Of a DNA stretch of 64,000 bases, positions 22,278 through 35,194 are shown one piece after another. Under the pieces are notes generated by a model. It saw nothing but the letters and a program-made list of their open reading frames with translations. It had not been told where the DNA came from and ran no database searches. The stretch spans positions 10,580,243 to 10,644,242 of the forward strand of contig NW_024881279.1 of assembly GCF_018691265.1 (NCBI RefSeq). The letters run 5' to 3'. Made by a program: the position numbers and the translations under genes. Origin of the DNA: Tyto alba (lineage: Eukaryota > Chordata > Aves > Strigiformes > Tytonidae). Position 1 is the first letter of the stretch, and each line of letters begins with the position of its first letter.

Positions 22278-24921
22278 AGCCTCTAGGCCTTTGAAATCAT
22301 TGATGGAAAGTTAGGCAGAGCCACCATTATTGTGGCTTACAGCTCAAATTCTAGCTGCATCCTAAACTAGTCTCTCTGTATTACTTACTGAAAATAAACT
22401 ATGGAATATTTTAGTTCATTTTTAGTATAAAGTGGAAGCTTGTTCCAAAAAAGGAATAGGGAAGAGAATTCCTAGAATTGCAGAAATCTTTTTATCCATG
22501 CTAAAACTCTGTTAAAAAAGCCTCTGTAGATTTACCTGCTGTTGTGCTGAATGATGTGGCTCAGCCCCCATGCTGGCTGCCACAATATGGCTCTTTGGGC
22601 AGTTGCTGGAAGGATGTGGTGGAATTGCTGGAGAAATACACTCTCAAGAGGTGGTCTGGAAGGGCTCTATTTCATGTATGTCTCCATATTGAACAAATTT
22701 GGTGATTTGTGCTTGCTTTCTAATGGGCTTGGTGGTGTTGCCCACTTGTAGAATGGATTTGTGCTTTGCAGTACTTCCATATCTTTCTTTATCAAAGCTC
22801 CAGCTGCTGGATTTATGGGATTATGCAAGAGTTTCTGCTGTCATTCAGAAATCCAAAGAAAAACCCAAGTCCAAGTGATTTCAAGAGTTCAAAGTGTGAC
22901 CAAAGCCAGAGGTTAGGCATGAGGATAATGTAAGTGTATTCCTCCTTTAAGGACCTCAAAGTTATCTGTGAAACATTGTCATGACTACTTTAGAGGCTTG
23001 ACTCCATGATGTCAAGTGCTTAGAATTGGCAATACTCCTGCTGTATGCAAGTGAAGGGGCAGGACAAGGTCAGTTAATTGCAAAGATCTCTCTAAGGTGG
23101 CCCGCCGTAAGGTGCTTGGAGGTATGTTTGCAAGGCAGCTGCTAGAGAGTAATCAGGGTTGTCTCTCAGAATTAAAGCTTTGGGGTTTTGCAATGCCTAT
23201 TAAAGGGTGCAACCTCACAGGGGGCTCAGGATGAAGAAAATGTTATTGCTATATAATCCTCTGAAAAAAGTTTGAAACCTCAGTCTGTCCTGAAATCAAG
23301 GAGAATGTGCATTATTTAACATCACCACCAGTAGAGTCTACATTGAGGGCAGTATAACACTTCAAGTAAAAATATTTTTGTTTCTGTTATGTCTTCCATC
23401 CAAGAACTTAACTGCTGTTTGATTCAGTTCAGTCTTGATGATTGATTTCGCCTGGATGCTGGATTGAGAATTGTTTTAACAGTTTACAGATGGACAAATG
23501 AAACAGGGAGGTGCCCAGCACTGTAAACTAAGCCAGTGGCAGAATGATTGTATCCCTGTTTGATCCTAGCCAGGTTTGATCCTTCTTTTTTCCTTTTGTA
23601 AAAATGTTACTTCCTTCCTAGCATGTATACACTTTAATAGCTGAATCACAGCAGTAGAAAATGATGAGGCTGAAGACACTGATGAACACCTTTCATAGTG
23701 ATATTTATTCTTCTTGTTCTAAATCTGGAACAATCCTTATTGCAATAATACCAGTTCTGCAAGATATATTAGCTTTGCACAGTTGTTGTTGCTGCTGCTA
23801 TGCCTATGTATTTAACAGTTTTCCAGATAATTTACTGAAGCTCACAAGTTTTAAGAGCTTTTCCAGGATGAAAGAGAAGGGAAAGGAATGTGCTCATCCA
23901 GGGTGTCTTCTCTATACCTCTTTTGTCTATCATTAATTAGGGAGGGTTTCAAGTGCTAAAACCAGCTTGTTGTTATAAGTCATCCACATGCTAAATTAAA
24001 GTGGGCAAACTGACATGGCAGTTAAACCCTCAAAGCCTGAAGTCAATCAATAAAATCTATGGAAAATTACTCTGACCAAATTAACATCCTTTAATACATA
24101 AATGCAGATTGTTTTTTTCATGTGTCTGCATAATAACTATGCATAAATTTCCTGTCCATCCCAATCTCATCCCAAGCCAGGCACCACACATTCTCCTCTT
24201 TCCACCAGTACATCTCCATAGGAGTCCATAACTCTCTGCCGTGGAGTGACAGCTGGGGTAAAGCAGCAGGTCAGGCTGGAACCCAGGATGGCTGAGGACA
24301 CTATGCCCCTGCTCTTCATTATTCAGTGCTCTCAGAATGATCTGATTTAGGAAAACCTACTAAGAAAAGTATTGAGGTTAATTCAGCTCTTTTTGACAGT
24401 GCCAAGCTACGGAGCAGCTGTAGCGGAGTGAGAATATCAGATAGGGTGGGAGGGGGCAGGAAAGGATGATGAGTACCTAGAGGCAGGAAAAATTCCTAGT
24501 GTATGTTTGCCGTACTATTACCTGAATTGTTTGTGCCTGATATCTGGTGGTACTTGCCTGAGTCTGTGACTGAGAAGAGTTGGAAGAGCAGGCTGGGGAG
24601 AGCCAGTCACGGTGCCCACCAGCAGTGACCCCCTACCCCGAGCCAGGTCTGTGGGACGTCCTCCCTTTCTGGTAGATTTTCTCCAAAACATCTTTTTGAT
24701 TCTTTCCTTAAATTTGCTAATCCCAAACCCACTGAATGTACATGCAGAGAAGAAAACTGGATGCAAACAACTTTGGAGCGTAGAGCTAGTAGATCGGATG
24801 GGTTTTCAGAGCGATGGAACTTAATGGTTTCTGGGGGCTAAGGACACATACCATCCATCTTCCTATGTACCCTTGCAAGCACTCAGCATTAATATCTGAG
24901 GGCCTTTTAGTGCCACTGAAG
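22278..24921. other. Non-coding stretch, no gene recognised
   Basis: Short open frames only (91 codons at 23661-23936 is the longest on the plus strand). A brief TTG/CTG-rich patch lies at about 23780-23800. A G-rich stretch with three runs lies at 24444-24460. No gene, RNA or repeat could be named. Confidence 0.7.
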
Positions 24922-25031
24922 AATTTATTCTCACAACACCACTGGGAGAAAGAGGGTTTTATAGGTCTAATTTCAGTGTAAGTAAGAATTTGAGAAACTG
25001 AGCCATAGAGGTATTGCTTTCCACTTAGCTC
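24922..25031 (-). repeat. MIR-like SINE fragment, antisense
   Basis: Read on the plus strand the order is ttattctcacaacaccactg, a diverged middle, then gagaaactgagccatagagg and tattgctttccactta. This matches the reverse complement of the MIR 3' half (CCTCACAACA, then GAAACTGAGGCACAGAGAGG, then a TTGCCCAAGG-like part). Decay is strong, and the assignment is by eye. Confidence 0.6.
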
Positions 25032-28000
25032 CTGTCTATGGATATTGTCAAAAGATTACAAGACTAGATAGATGAACTAGAGAGTATCCCATGGATTTTA
25101 TTCCCTTCCTATGCATCAGTGTTTCTATAGCTCTAAGGACTTTGAGTGTATGTAATTGTTTCAGATGATCTGGGCTAAGTCATCCCAGATAGAAAGTGCG
25201 ACTAGGCCAACAAACTAAAGGATTTGAGGTATTTTTAATTGTGTGGCCAGAAGCTGACAGTTTGCTGAAGGAGAAAAGAGTCCGAAGTTGTGAAATGCAG
25301 GAGTTCATTTCTCTGCCAATAAAACTCTGGAATGGGTTTTCTAGATGTTTCCTATCAAGAAATTGTTCTAATAAAAATTTGTCTTTACGCAAATTGAAAT
25401 TTTCTGCAGGAAAATTCTGACTTTGCTGAGTTGCCCCCTCCCTTGGGAAGATTTAAAGAGGGCTTCCTGGCTTCTTCCTAGGAATATTTTTGCCAGTTTT
25501 ATTTTCTGCCTGAAGGGAGAAAAACAAATTGATGCATGTTTTCCAACAGCCAGCAGAGATGGGAGGAGGAAGGAAAAGCCAAGTGCCCTGGCTGTCTGCC
25601 TGCCACACAGCACGGTCACCTCTGCCCATTGGGTTGGGTGGGGGAAAGGGAGGCAGGGATCCTGAAGGACTGGTCTCTGGAAACCTATCCAAAGTTTTAT
25701 TGTTGGGTTGAATTTTAACCTACTTAAAAAGACATTTTCAAACCTCCTCTAACCATTTTTTTTTCTTTTTTTCACAGAGCAAAGGTTGCAAATTTGCTCA
25801 AGATTTTTTTTTTTTTTCCTTTGGAGTATATTTACATTTTCTGGGCTTCTCCCCTCACATGACAGCTACAAGAAAGCTGAAGGGACAATTACTTTTGAGC
25901 AGAAGTCTGCAATACCTTGGCAGCTGGAATTCCATCAGATAAGCAATATTTGATTAATATTGGACCGTAGGAGGAGACCGAAAGGGATAGTATGGACATA
26001 TTGGAAAAGCATTCACAAAAGCTACTCATGGATTTGCAATATTCCAGCACAGATTGCCAATGTTGCATTAAAATATTGCCTCAGAAGCAGTTCCCTAGAC
26101 CCCGTGCAGGATAAGCTGATGAGCAACCTCCTCCTCCCCTGTTCCACAAATCTCCTTCAATGATATTTCCACCCATTTCCTCTGCCCATTGCCAGTGGCT
26201 TGAGCAAGGTTGGTTCAAATGAATTTAAAGCAGGGATAAATATTGTCAATTCAAATCACGGCTTTCCAGTCTGTCCCCAGGATTGTCCCCAGGGCAGGCA
26301 TCCCTTGTTGAAGCAGGTTATATTCCCTCTCTAGATGAGAAGAATGAGTCAAGGGGTGGCAATGAAAAAAGAAGGAAAGGGAGAAAAACAGTAAACAAGA
26401 AAACAATTTGCAGAGCAAGGAGGACATTCAAGCTTTTGCATTTCTTTACTCATTGCAGTTTGTTCCAAATCCTGCCACAGCCTTCCTGGAGGAGGGGGAA
26501 GGGCATCAGCTGATTTGCATCTTATGTTACTGCTGAGAGTAGGAGGTCTTAATTGGGGCACCAAAGAGCAGGTGTATGCTAACGTTAATCTTCCCTTTCA
26601 CCTGTCACTCATGCAATGAATATGATCTCTCCCTCTCATTAGCAGCCCTCTGTCACATGCTGGGGAGCTTTGGAAGGGTCCCTCTGAAACTTGTTGGGAT
26701 TGATTTTTGCTGCCTGCACTGGGTTATTATCGCCAGACCCTAGACAACCACTCCCAAGAAACGCATCCATCCAGTGGAGGTATGGACGAGCACCGCCTAA
26801 TAGCCCCAAATCATATCTGCCTTATGATAAACAGATAGAGACTGTCTCATTTTGAAAATAACACGTTATGTGTTTGAGTGTTACAGAGATGACCTTAGGA
26901 GGAAAGTTAATTTAGCAAAGATACTCAATTTGGTATTATCTCCAAAAGTTGATTCCCGGAATCATTACTCACTCCGTAGTCAGGCAAAACTTCCCTGGAT
27001 TTCAAGGACTCCAGCTGGAGCCAAGAGGAAATTGGCCTGGGAGAGGATGAAATAGTAACTCTAGAATTTGAATCTCTGTCTTTTGCAGTTCACCTATCAC
27101 AGCAACAAAAGCCTAATCCTTTGCTTGAGTGATGTGGAATATTAGGGAACAACTAAGAGCAGCCAAGAGCAACTAAACCTGCTTTGTTTTGCTCTTCTTG
27201 CGCTGTGAACTCTGTGTCTTGAGAGGAACCTGCAGAAAGGACAATGATCTCTCTCTCCTGGACATGAATTCCTCACAAAGAGAAGGAAAAAAAGGAAAGT
27301 CATCTCACAAAGAGTTTATCTAAGCTTTTTACATTCTTCTAGTGCTGCTCTGGAACAAGTTCCACTTTGGTTCATTCAAAGGTGAAATAAATAATTATCT
27401 TTGGGGGAAAAAATTCACATGGTTAAAAGTATTATATTCAGAGAGCAACAGATTGTTGGCTGTGAGCATGATCCAGGGGGATGAGCATCAGCTGTGGCTC
27501 ATGTTCTGAGTCAGAGCAGGGTCTCATGGGAATCACAGCTGCTTCAGGGCCCTGGTGTTGGTGGATTTTCTTTAGGATGATGATGGTTGGCCTATTCTTT
27601 TACTTTTATCGTTCTCATCAGTTGTTGGGAGGTGACTTTCTTTATCATCAGATTCCTTCCAAGAGCAGTAATACTGTGATTCAGTATAATGGAAACCAAG
27701 AAACAAATGGGACTGACACATTAATAATGTAATTCTAACTCATAATCTGGTTTTTCCTTGCTGATCTTGGGTCACGGTATGAGACTTTTCTCTTTCCTGA
27801 GATTAGGGAAAATAAGCCCAGTAGTAGTGGTTAATTGCTTAGCCCTTTTGGGGATAAAATACCTCTGGAAAAGCACGGGGAGAAGCCCTAGCTTTCCCTC
27901 ACAGGGAGCACATATGGAAGCAACCTGCCTTATTCAGGCAGTTCATCAGCAATGCAGAACCCTCCTGCCTGCTAACATTGCTGCTGGACACTCTCCTGCA

Positions 28001-30307
28001 AGAGCCAGGCTGCTGGCAAACATACTGTTAAAAGCTAGGGTGGTTTTGAAATTTTCAAACATTATTTCTCTTATGAGGAAGAGGTGCTACGTCCTGGCTA
28101 CCCAGATTAGATGCCACAAATTGCTGTTGCTTCTGCTTGGAGGTCTTTTCCCCAACCCTTGCTGCAAGGGGAGATTATACAGCCCTGTAGACAGGACAGG
28201 GACTGGCAGTCAGGATCAGGACCCACATTTGCAGACCTACCATCACCTACTGCTGCTTAACTAGAGAAGATTCCCCAACAGCCGCATCCTAAACTTAATT
28301 ACACTCCTGATTTGCAAGGGTGTTATTTGAATCAAACTTTCCAGGCCTAATCATGTGTAAAACTAAGGCTAATTATATCCCATAATGGTCCATTCTGCAA
28401 TAGTGAGATGAAGAGAAGAAAGTGAGCTTTCTTTAGCTGTGCAATTGTTTTCCCCAGTGTCTTGGAGCAGCTGGCAGATGTCCTCTGTGCCTGCATCTTT
28501 CATATCATATTGGGAAATACCAGAGAAGTTAGCAGACATCCTCCTGCTTTTGTTCTGGGTTTATCTATGGTCTTTACTCTGTGGTCCATGTATGGTCTTT
28601 ACTGCTACAAACTTCCCTGCACTGGTGGGAGGCTGCAGGAACCTTATGGCCTTTTTAAAATGTAATTTCAGTAGTCCAGTGATGATGTGAGAGCTACTGA
28701 CCTTACAGAGGACTGAAAAAACACTTTGAGATTAGTAGGTAAGAATCAAAAATTGGTGGTGCGATGTGCTCCTTGAAAGCTTGTGTAAAGGAAGTAAATA
28801 TTTCCCATGAAAAATTTTGAAAAAAAGACTTTGTTTTTAAAATTTTTCAATTTGCCTTTTTCCAATAACAAATAGAAACTTCAAAATTCTGAGTCAATGT
28901 GTTTATTTTTTAAGCTCTTTTTTTTTTTTATTCGAAATTTTGTCATTCAGCTCTCCAGTAGAGGGAAACAAGGACCTTTACAAGAAGAACCAATATTTGA
29001 ATGAAGATGGGGGACAAAAATTGTGAAGACAACCCTATTCTGATTATAATTTCTCCGTTGTGCAATGGGCAACATTTTATCTTAAATTCACAACCTCCCT
29101 ATTGTCTGTTTTTAAGCATGTTCTTCAATTCCTGTATTTATCCAGTGTCCTATAATCAAGTAATTACCAAAATTATAAGGAACAATCATAGAATCATAAT
29201 ACCTAAGTGCAGGAGGAATAACATGATTGATTTTAAGCATATGAGTATTGCAGATTTCATATGCCTGGCGAAGTGGGGCGGGGCAGTGCCTGACTGAGTG
29301 AAATACCTCATATGCTTAACAGTAAGCATGTGCTTAACTATGTTCCTGGATGAGGAGTCTAAAATCTCTGTTATTTCAGTCTGTAAATGTGTTGTCTTGA
29401 AATGTACAAGCTGCAATTAAGAGCTATTGGATAATAACTATGCCATGAAAATGTCCTAAACTATTAAAGAGCTGAAGATGATAGTGTGCTTTTAATGTTT
29501 CACATAAACCATTTGGGATTTGAAGAACTTTCAGCACTCATGAGGAAGTCAGAATACATGCTTGCTTGGGTTAAAGGGAAGGAAGAGAAAAAGCCCTGAA
29601 TTAAATTTTTGAGCTTGACACCCTCCACTTTTCTACATGTTGCTCAATTCTAAACAGGAAAAATAAAATCAGCTTTGTTCGTGAGCATATGCTTTTGACA
29701 TTTTTTCTTCTTGGAGCCTGTGAATTATTAATAAACTAATTTATCTTTATAGTTCAATCTTTGGAGACTTAAAGTGCTCACTCAAATGCACTGAACAAGA
29801 GGAATGCTTCAGCTCCAATCAGCTCCCGTCTTCTTTGGAAATGCTGGCCTTGAGGTATCTCTGAGTCTTTGAAATCAATCTTTTACTCATCCGGGAATTT
29901 CTGATGGCTTGGAGGTCTAGTCTGTTAATTCTGCCTAATGCCCTGTTTAAGTTCAGGGCATTTCAATTGGCTGATTTTCTGCTTTTACTTTGCTAAGCGA
30001 CTAAGAACATCCCTCTCCCCCTTCACCATACGCCCTGTTTCTTTGTCACCGGGTGGAAACAAAAATACTTATTGAGCTCATCAAATGAGGGGTGGGATGA
30101 TCTAGAGAATATCCAGGGTGGCACCTAGGTGAGATCTCGCTGAGTTTTTCAAAGCCAATTTAATACATCTTGACCTCTAGGATCAGGAGTGCAGGTGTCA
30201 AAGGGATCCCTGTGCTCTGTCTTGAAGTCTTTCATCACTGCTGCCTCAAGTAAGGGTTTCTCATGCTGCTGGTATCAGTAGCACTGCCCCAATGAGGCCA
30301 GAGGAGA

Positions 30308-30338
30308 GGGGGGGATCAGGGAAGGAAGGGGGTCAGGG
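30308..30338 (+). other. G-quadruplex-capable tract
   Basis: Four G-runs of at least three (30308-30314, 30319-30321, 30328-30332, 30336-30338) are separated by loops of 4, 6 and 3 bases, which meets the usual G3+N1-7 rule. There is no adjacent promoter or exon to suggest a role. Confidence 0.7.
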
Positions 30339-30761
30339 CGAAGCCCCGGAGTCCTGTGCACGCCAGCTGCTCAGGATTGTGAACAGCTTCCAGTAACTGG
30401 GCTGTCCAATTTTGTCTGCTGTCCTCTGGATAATTTGGACCAAGATGTGAACCGTAGGATAAGCATGCAACATCTTCCATAAAGTGTTAACGTGAACCAG
30501 AAATTATAAGATTAGGAGCCTTCACTAATAAATTCTCATTTTTTTTCTTCATCAGAGCCTGGGCTGAGAGCCAAACAAACTCATTTCACTTGTGATCCCA
30601 TGTGCATGTGAAACAAAAGGTCTCAATGATAAAGCAACATTGTTTGGTCCTTCCATTCTCATGCTTCTAAAAAAACCCCACAAATGACTGACAAAGATCC
30701 GCATGAAATTTAAAAATAGGCTGAGAGACTGGGTTACAAGTCACTGAGCTCTATGTGGTCA

Positions 30762-30792
30762 AATAAAAACAACAACAACAAAAAAAAAAAAA
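30762..30792. repeat. (AAC)n and poly-A low-complexity patch
   Basis: AAAAC and AAC units run into A12. It is simple sequence only. Confidence 0.85.
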
Positions 30793-31471
30793 CCAGTGCT
30801 AAATTAAGCTGTAGAACAGAATTTAGTTTACCAGAAATATTTAACTGGAGAAAACCACATTAAGGCAGTTGCCTCATTAACAAAAATGTCCTATGCAGAG
30901 GTGGCTTTCCAGTTAACATTTGGGGGGGGAAAAAATCTGACTCCCGAAAGAAACTGAAAAAATGGTTAAAGAAAAAAACCATCTGGGTTTCTCTCACTTG
31001 TCTGATGTATTTCTCTTTCTTAGTCCTCATTACTGAGGCTATTTGCATGAAAACTGTGGGCCGGAATCTTGTTCTCCTATATGCTGGGGTAAATGTGCAG
31101 TAGCTTTGCCGGTTGATGCGGAGCTTGGTGCCTGCTCTGAGCGCTGGTCGTGCAAACCCATAGCTTGAGCAGTGATGGTGGTAGCACAGAGGGACACAGC
31201 AGTGTTTTCTGTGCATGATTTATTTTTCAGTTCCCTCTGAGGTCTCAGCAGCTCTGCGAGGCTGGGAAAACGTGTCCAAACCTGGGAAAGGAAAATGTTT
31301 TACTTCTCTGGTGTGCGGGGAGATTCCCAGTGAGGGACAAAAGCAATTTGGTTCCAGCCTCCCATTCCAGTTGATGGGATTTGTGCACTTCAGCCCATGA
31401 AGGTCTTTGGGAAATTCCAGCCATGAAGGTTAATTATAAGCCTTTAATTAATCAAACATTCACTGTGGGCT

Positions 31472-31590
31472 GAAGTGGTCTGGCTGTCTGAGCACCAGCC
31501 TGGGAGCCAGGAGGTCCTTAATTAACGCTGCTGGCTCCCTGCAGCAGGGTGTGGAGTGACTTTGGGGCAGTTGCAGGTCTCCTGTGAAGG
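31472..31590 (+). repeat. MIR-like SINE, head and body
   Basis: The sequence gaagtggtctggctgtctga, then gcaccagcctgggagccagg and aggtcc closely follows a MIR/CORE-SINE tRNA-derived head. It continues into a diverged gctggctccctgcagcaggg part and then agtgactttggggcagttgc. The consensus GGTTCGAATCC-like B-box area is replaced by ccttaattaacgctg. It is an old copy with an intact order. Confidence 0.75.
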
Positions 31591-33764
31591 GTGGGTGGCA
31601 TGGGATGGGTGCTGAGGTGCTGCGGGACCAGAGTTGAGTGTTGGGCTGGGCAGAGCCATTAGTTCCATCAGTGCCGAGTCTGGTGCAGTCTGCAAGTTGG
31701 CTCCATTTGGCTCCCCAGAGGTGAACAGGAGAAAACATTTAGTGGGAGAACAGATTGTAAAACAGGGGTAAAAAATTGAGGTTTTTATTATACCTTATGC
31801 ACTGAAAAATCAGAATAAATTGGCAGTTGGAATTAAAAATCCAAACTGGTTAGCTTATTTTGCGAAGCTTTTTAGAAGAGGCTTCGTAATTTAAAATTGC
31901 CTAAAAATTGAGGTAGCAATAAATGGCATCTCTGAACTTTTGTCATAAGCATAAAGAATAATTACTGAACTACACAAGAGTTTATAATCTGTTGGTTTTC
32001 CCTGGCCAGTTAAACTAACTAATGTGTGTTTGGTGCTCCAGAGGTACCTGCAGCAGGGAGGGACTTGGCTCTCTGTCTGCAGAATATGTCCTGAGAGACA
32101 ACTTCTGGCCTCCCTCAAACTGATGGCAGAGTAGCATTGACTTCAGGGGATCTGGGATTTCTCTCAAATAATAATATTAGCGATGTTTCAATACTCTTTA
32201 AATTAATAAAAACAAAATAGCAGGACTAGAGAGAGATGCTGACGGGGGAGGAAAAAAGCCATTTCACTTCTCCTGAAATTACAGGAACTATATATATTCC
32301 TTTTTAATTCAAAGGTATGCTACATTTCCTAGTAAGAGGGAAAAATATGACATGGGAGAAAATAACTTTCAGTCTGATGCACCGAAACATTTTTAACTAT
32401 CAAAATGATAGAAGCCACATCCGTGAGAAAATCAGCAAGGACTCCTAAAACAATGAGGCCAACAGAAAAAAAGAAAATAAATATCGCCATTCCTGGAGGA
32501 TGCCTGTTTCTTTAAGCAGCTGTTTCTTGTCTCTGAGGTAACAAAGTTGTCATGTGATGCATCTGTTACCATGGCAATAATCTGTAATTGTGCAGAAAAT
32601 CCACCAAAGTAGCGTGCAACTCCTTAGTGAATTGGATGGAGAGAAAAATCACCCCTGTGCAAGCCTTGAATTGATGATGTTGTGAAACTGCATTGGCCAA
32701 GTCAGTCCAGTTTCACCTCCAATGAATTTTCCATATTTTTTCACTGATTCTGGTGTCTAGTGTTTGCTCAGTCTTTAAATATGCTCCTCACTCATGCACT
32801 CGCAGCTGGTAAATGGTGTACATCTTCGTGTGTGCTTCCACCCTCTCCTGTCACATTCAGGGCATTTTAGATAAAGTAAAGGATCTGGGTGCTCCTACTG
32901 TTTTGGCCAAAGGTGCAAGAACCATTGTTATTGAGCCATTTTTTTCAAGCACAGGTGATAAAATGTCATTAAATATTGTGCCCAGATACTGTTGGAATGG
33001 GAAGGGGGTTCCTATATTTATTTTATCTTTCTCTCCCATAGGGGCAGCCCCCAACATCTGCACTGTCTCTGTCTCTTTATCAGCACGAGTCGTTCCATGA
33101 GTATCTTGGGAACAGCTCCCACACACAGTCATGTGCATGCAATATTTTTATTTATATTTAATATATAAATTGAAGTAAATATTCTGCTAGCAGGCCAAGT
33201 TCAGTATCCTTTAAAACTAACTGAAAATAGAAAACACAGAAGGATGAGAAGATGAAATCTGCAAAACTTTCTTCCCTGCATTAGTCATAAAATAAACTGC
33301 TGGAATTTACAAAGAAAATCCTTGAGCATTTTGAGTCATCTGCTCATGATATCATTGGGCTAAAAGTGCTTGCTACTATCCAAATCAAAACGCCAGAGAA
33401 ATCTCATGAGAATATGCCTCGTGGGCAAATCCCAAAAGGAGAACATCTGGATTTAAGATGCCATTGCCCTGTACTTAACCCTAAGCCACTGAGAAAAATG
33501 ACTATTCTTCTGCTCTCACTCTCTCTATGTTATTAGTAAATATTTATACTATACAAGCACCCAAAGGCCTCAAATGAGAGTAGACTTCCATCTTGAGGCT
33601 TGTGCAGGCCTAACAGAGAGGAATCCCCACTCTGCTCTGAAGACCTCGCTCATTATTTATTTCTCCTTTCAGCTACGGTGTGATTAGTTGTCCCATGCCC
33701 AACAACTAACTGTGATTTCATGTTACTGGCCATTAGATGAGACCCCCAATTCTTTCACATGGTG

Positions 33765-33786
33765 AAAAAAAAAAAAAAAAAAAAAA
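33765..33786. repeat. Poly-A tract, 22 bp
   Basis: A perfect A22 with no AATAAA or ATTAAA in the 40 bases before it, so a retroposed tail is not supported. Confidence 0.9.
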
Positions 33787-35159
33787 GGTGTTTTGTTCAG
33801 TGGTTTTAGTTCAACTGAGGCAGTTTAGAATCAATGAAAACTCTTTTAAATTGTGCCCACACCAGCAGTGCCACCCTTAGCTTTGTCTACCCAGGATCTA
33901 ATGGAACCCATTCAGGCTGAGCTAATAACAAAACTACTTTGTCTTCCCTTGTAGTGTAGAAGGTGTTAATTAGACTGATGTGGATGATTTAATACCACAT
34001 CACACTAAAATTCAAGCCTAAAAACAGACCTTCTCATAGCCCAGCATTTGCAGTGAGTAGATTGAAGTGTCCCACACCCCTGCAAGTCCCTGCCTGCTTT
34101 TTAAGGCCAATGCAAGTTCCTCATCTGCGGAAGTGGGGCTGTACCTGAGGTTGGAAAGACCTTATAGAAAGTCGTTTGCTCTCTGGCATGTGTCCCACCT
34201 GCTGAACCCAACCCCACTGAGTGGGTGATGTGAGATCTGCATTTTTCCAGCCAAGAGGGATTCTGACATCTTATTTGTGGGAGACTCATCATATCATAAC
34301 CTGAGTCTCCTGGAATCACTTTTTAAGGGGAGAGGTATGACCACAGTTTAAAACAGAAGAAGCTTCCAAACAGCCACGGGACCTCTGTTTTATATAGATT
34401 TTGCCTCCAGACTCCTTCACTTGGTGGTTTCTGATGAGATGGAAAGAACCCAGTAACACCCTGGAGGAACCTCCCTATTGCTGAAGATGTCCCACATCTG
34501 TGTGCTTCTCAACACATCTGACAAAGGGAATGCATAATTAATTAATTGAAATAGGGCCTGGGCTGGGCTTCCTCACTGTTTTTTTAACAAGAATCCAATC
34601 AGACTGAGAGTTGTGCATCTAAGCTTATAAAGGTTTTGGGAGGAGCAGAAGGGAGATGGTAGTTAAGGTGCATTGCTTGGAGATGGTTTCCTTGATTGTG
34701 AAGCTTTTTGCCTCCCTAGAGGTAGTAGGAGTGTTGAGAAGTGCCTGAGAATTATGCATCCCTGTTGTCACTAAATTCCTCTTTCCCTGGGGAGCTGCAG
34801 AAGAGGTAAGGGGGTGGTGTGTCTACATGATGGATTTGGGAGGCCTCCAAGGGAAAGGGTTGGCTTGGAGCAATGTAGGGCTGGGTCCTCCTGGGCTTCT
34901 GAGCTCCGTTCCATAACGGTTGGCGCTACCATGAGGGTCTGCTGCTCCTCTCCCATCTCTTTGCAACTTTCCTGCTGGATGTGCTGAGACTTTCCACCTC
35001 TGGAAAGAGCCCCCTTGAGATAACCCACTGTGCTCCCCCTGCTCCATGAGATAGGAAAGCTGGTGTGGCCACTGTGGGAAGCCAGGAAGCGGCAGCTGAA
35101 GCAGAGCTATTCTGAAATAAGTGCTTAGGAATGCTCTGACCTCTTGCCTCACTGAAGCA

Positions 35160-35162
<3 letters not shown>

Positions 35163-35194
<32 letters not shown>
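35163..35194. repeat. Poly-T tract, 32 bp
   Basis: The longest homopolymer in the window. On the minus strand it is an A32 tail preceded, about 35 bases upstream, by ATTAAA, a common variant polyadenylation signal. No gene remnant is recognised upstream, so retroposition is possible but unproven. Confidence 0.9.

Larger units (their letters stand above)
25032..31471. other. Non-coding stretch, no gene recognised
   Basis: The longest frame is 168 codons (27758-28264), with no domain. A minus-strand frame of 118 codons (30860-31216) is rich in arginine and histidine and is not recognised. Simple-sequence patches include T-rich runs near 25805-25817 and 28919-28929 and an AAC-rich/poly-A patch at 30762-30792. 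At 29188-29202 the bases tcatagaatcataat resemble the short terminal repeat of CR1 LINEs, but the following sequence does not continue as CR1. Confidence 0.7.

Noticed and set aside
26212..26222. GGTTCAAAT, resembling a tRNA B-box
   Set aside because: No A-box at the right spacing and no cloverleaf could be drawn.
27758..28264. 168-codon open frame
   Set aside because: No family resemblance. Hydrophobic leucine runs come from CTGCTT-type sequence.
29188..29202. tcatagaatcataat, resembling the CR1 LINE terminal octamer repeat
   Set aside because: The following bases do not continue into the CR1 3' end, so the match is too short to support.
34111..34150. gcaagttcctcatctgcgga, possible MIR 3' piece
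   Set aside because: Only about 20 bases fit the consensus, and the flanks do not extend it.
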